Of a DNA stretch of 5,469 nucleotides, positions 4,399 to 5,469 are shown one piece after another. Source of the DNA: Oscillospiraceae bacterium (GTDB lineage Bacteria > Bacillota > Clostridia > Oscillospirales > Oscillospiraceae); assembly GCA_031272845.1 (NCBI GenBank), contig JAISTA010000232.1:1-5469 (forward strand), written 5' to 3'. The translations under genes and the position numbers were made by a program. A model generated the notes under the pieces. That model did no database searches and was not told where the DNA came from. It saw only the letters and a program-made list of their open reading frames with translations. How positions within the stretch are numbered: the stretch's first letter is position 1; each line of letters opens with the position of its first letter.

Positions 4399-5469
4399 CT
4401 AATCCAAATCCAACAACACCAGCTCCCGCTCCCCGCAGGGCAGCTCCGTCATTTCCTCAAGCGTCTGCCCGTACAGCCGCAGCTGGCTCGCGTAGTGCCG
4501 CCTGATTTCGCGCTCCGCGTCCGGCGACGCGACGCGGTTTGTCTTGAAGTCCAGCAAAACGAGCTTTCCGTTTTCGCAAAAGGCGCAGTCAATAACGCCC
4601 TGCAGCAAAATCTTGTCTCCGGAGCAGGTCTCCGGGTATACCTCCGACGCGGGCACAAGCCGTGAAAACTTCAGCTCGCGCCACACCGCTTCACCCGAAA
4701 GGTGCGCCGAAACGAGCCTGCGGCCAAGGTTTGACACGAAAAAGCCGGCGGCCTTTCGGAAATCTACCGCGTTTTTTTCGTCCTCAGACAAAACGCCCTC
4801 GAACAAAAGCCGCTCGGCCTCCGCCCGCAGTCCGTCTATTGTGAGCTGTGCCGAAAGGTCAACAAATTGCAGGAATTTGTGCACGGCAGACCCGCGCGAG
4901 GCCGCGCTTTTCGCGTCTGCTTCCGGCATAAAACGCGGCAGAGGCATGTCCTCCGCGTTCGCGGCGGGCGCATACAGCGGCGTGCCCTCGTCCTCCGCGC
5001 CCGCCGTGCCGCGCCAGGAAAGAACCTCCGTAACCGTAAGCTTGGACGGCAGAAGCGTTTCTTTTTCGTGAGGATACGCAAACTCCGCAAGCGCGGCTGA
5101 GGGCGGCACATTCTCCGCCGGCGCGGCGGAGAACTGAGCGGAATGAAACGCGGGCGTTTCGGCAAAAAGCGCCTCCGCGTCTGAATCAGAGATGTGCTGC
5201 GTTTCGGCGGTTGTCAGATCGAGCGGCAAAAGCAGCTCCGCAAAGGACGACGCGGAGCCGCCCACGGCGGAGCCTTGCGCGAGCCGGGAAATGTCCCGTC
5301 CCGCTCCGACGAGTATCAGCTTTTCCCGCGCGCGCGTCATCGCGACGTACAAAACGCGCGTTTCCTCGGCAAGATTGCGGCGGCGGCGAACGGATTTAAG
5401 CGCCGCTTCCGACAGGGTTTTGGACTTTATTCTGAGCTGAGGATCATAGAATTTTGCGCCGAAGCCCGC
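4399..5469 (-). CDS. addA: ATP-dependent helicase/nuclease subunit AddA, C-terminal part (5' end outside window)
   Basis: The frame stays open to the window edge, giving 356 residues, roughly the last 30% of a protein usually near 1,230. AddA with AddB resects double-strand DNA ends and processes them to Chi sites for RecA repair. Numbering from the window edge, FYDPQLRIK (7-15) and the helicase motif VI VLYVAMTRAREKL (39-51) end the UvrD-like helicase. After a linker, LPSKLTVTEV (140-149) leads into the RecB-type nuclease: H197 in GSAVHKFL, E265 in WRELKFS, D294 in GVID, D307 and K309 in LLDFKTNR, and Q329/Y333 in YASQLRLYG. All nuclease residues are present, so the domain looks active. A TTG at 5352 is internal to motif VI and is not the start. 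The gene converges on the rhomboid gene and is followed by repeat copy 2. Confidence 0.95.
   Translation of the reverse strand, partial: AGFGAKFYDPQLRIKSKTLSEAALKSVRRRRNLAEETRVLYVAMTRAREKLILVGAGRDISRLAQGSAVGGSASSFAELLLPLDLTTAETQHISDSDAEALFAETPAFHSAQFSAAPAENVPPSAALAEFAYPHEKETLLPSKLTVTEVLSWRGTAGAEDEGTPLYAPAANAEDMPLPRFMPEADAKSAASRGSAVHKFLQFVDLSAQLTIDGLRAEAERLLFEGVLSEDEKNAVDFRKAAGFFVSNLGRRLVSAHLSGEAVWRELKFSRLVPASEVYPETCSGDKILLQGVIDCAFCENGKLVLLDFKTNRVASPDAEREIRRHYASQLRLYGQTLEEMTELPCGERELVLLDLD

Noticed and set aside
4544..5071. Plus-strand open frame of 175 codons
   Set aside because: It is antisense to addA, which has intact helicase and nuclease motifs.
5338..5352. An addA start codon at 5352 or 5340
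   Set aside because: Both lie inside helicase motif VI, and the frame upstream to the edge reads conserved AddA sequence.

Overview
The window looks like an origin-proximal segment of a bacterial chromosome, most likely from an uncultured Clostridia (Firmicutes) species. The evidence is a Noc-like ParB protein, a Firmicutes-type AddA helicase-nuclease, a DnaA of usual length and a strong sigma-A-type promoter. Placement below class level (for example Oscillospirales) is a guess based on the GC-rich intergenic palindromes.

Layout from left to right: a dispersed repeat (copy 1, about 4-240); a Noc-like ParB/Spo0J-family gene on the minus strand (256-1206); a 233-bp AT-rich divergent intergenic region holding a good dnaA promoter and a noc -10 box; dnaA on the plus strand (1440-2750) with a GC-rich terminator-like hairpin; a small catalytically complete rhomboid protease gene (2815-3396) with a strong intrinsic terminator; about 700 bp of apparently non-coding DNA with palindromes and inverted repeats (3478-4152); repeat copy 2 (4153-4383); and the C-terminal 356 residues of AddA on the minus strand (4399 to the window edge, gene incomplete).

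The genes share a theme of chromosome maintenance: replication initiation (DnaA), chromosome organisation or nucleoid occlusion (Noc-like), and double-strand-break repair (AddA). The usual Firmicutes neighbours of dnaA (rpmH upstream, dnaN and recF downstream) are absent, and no convincing DnaA box was found next to dnaA, so the replication origin cannot be placed here with confidence.

The least explained parts are non-coding. A roughly 240-bp direct repeat sits directly downstream of both minus-strand genes, with both stop codons at exactly the same distance from it. A three-copy palindrome family keeps its stem while its bases change. A 15-bp perfect inverted repeat encloses about 180 bp. 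I found no complete undescribed gene system; these elements are the best candidates for follow-up.
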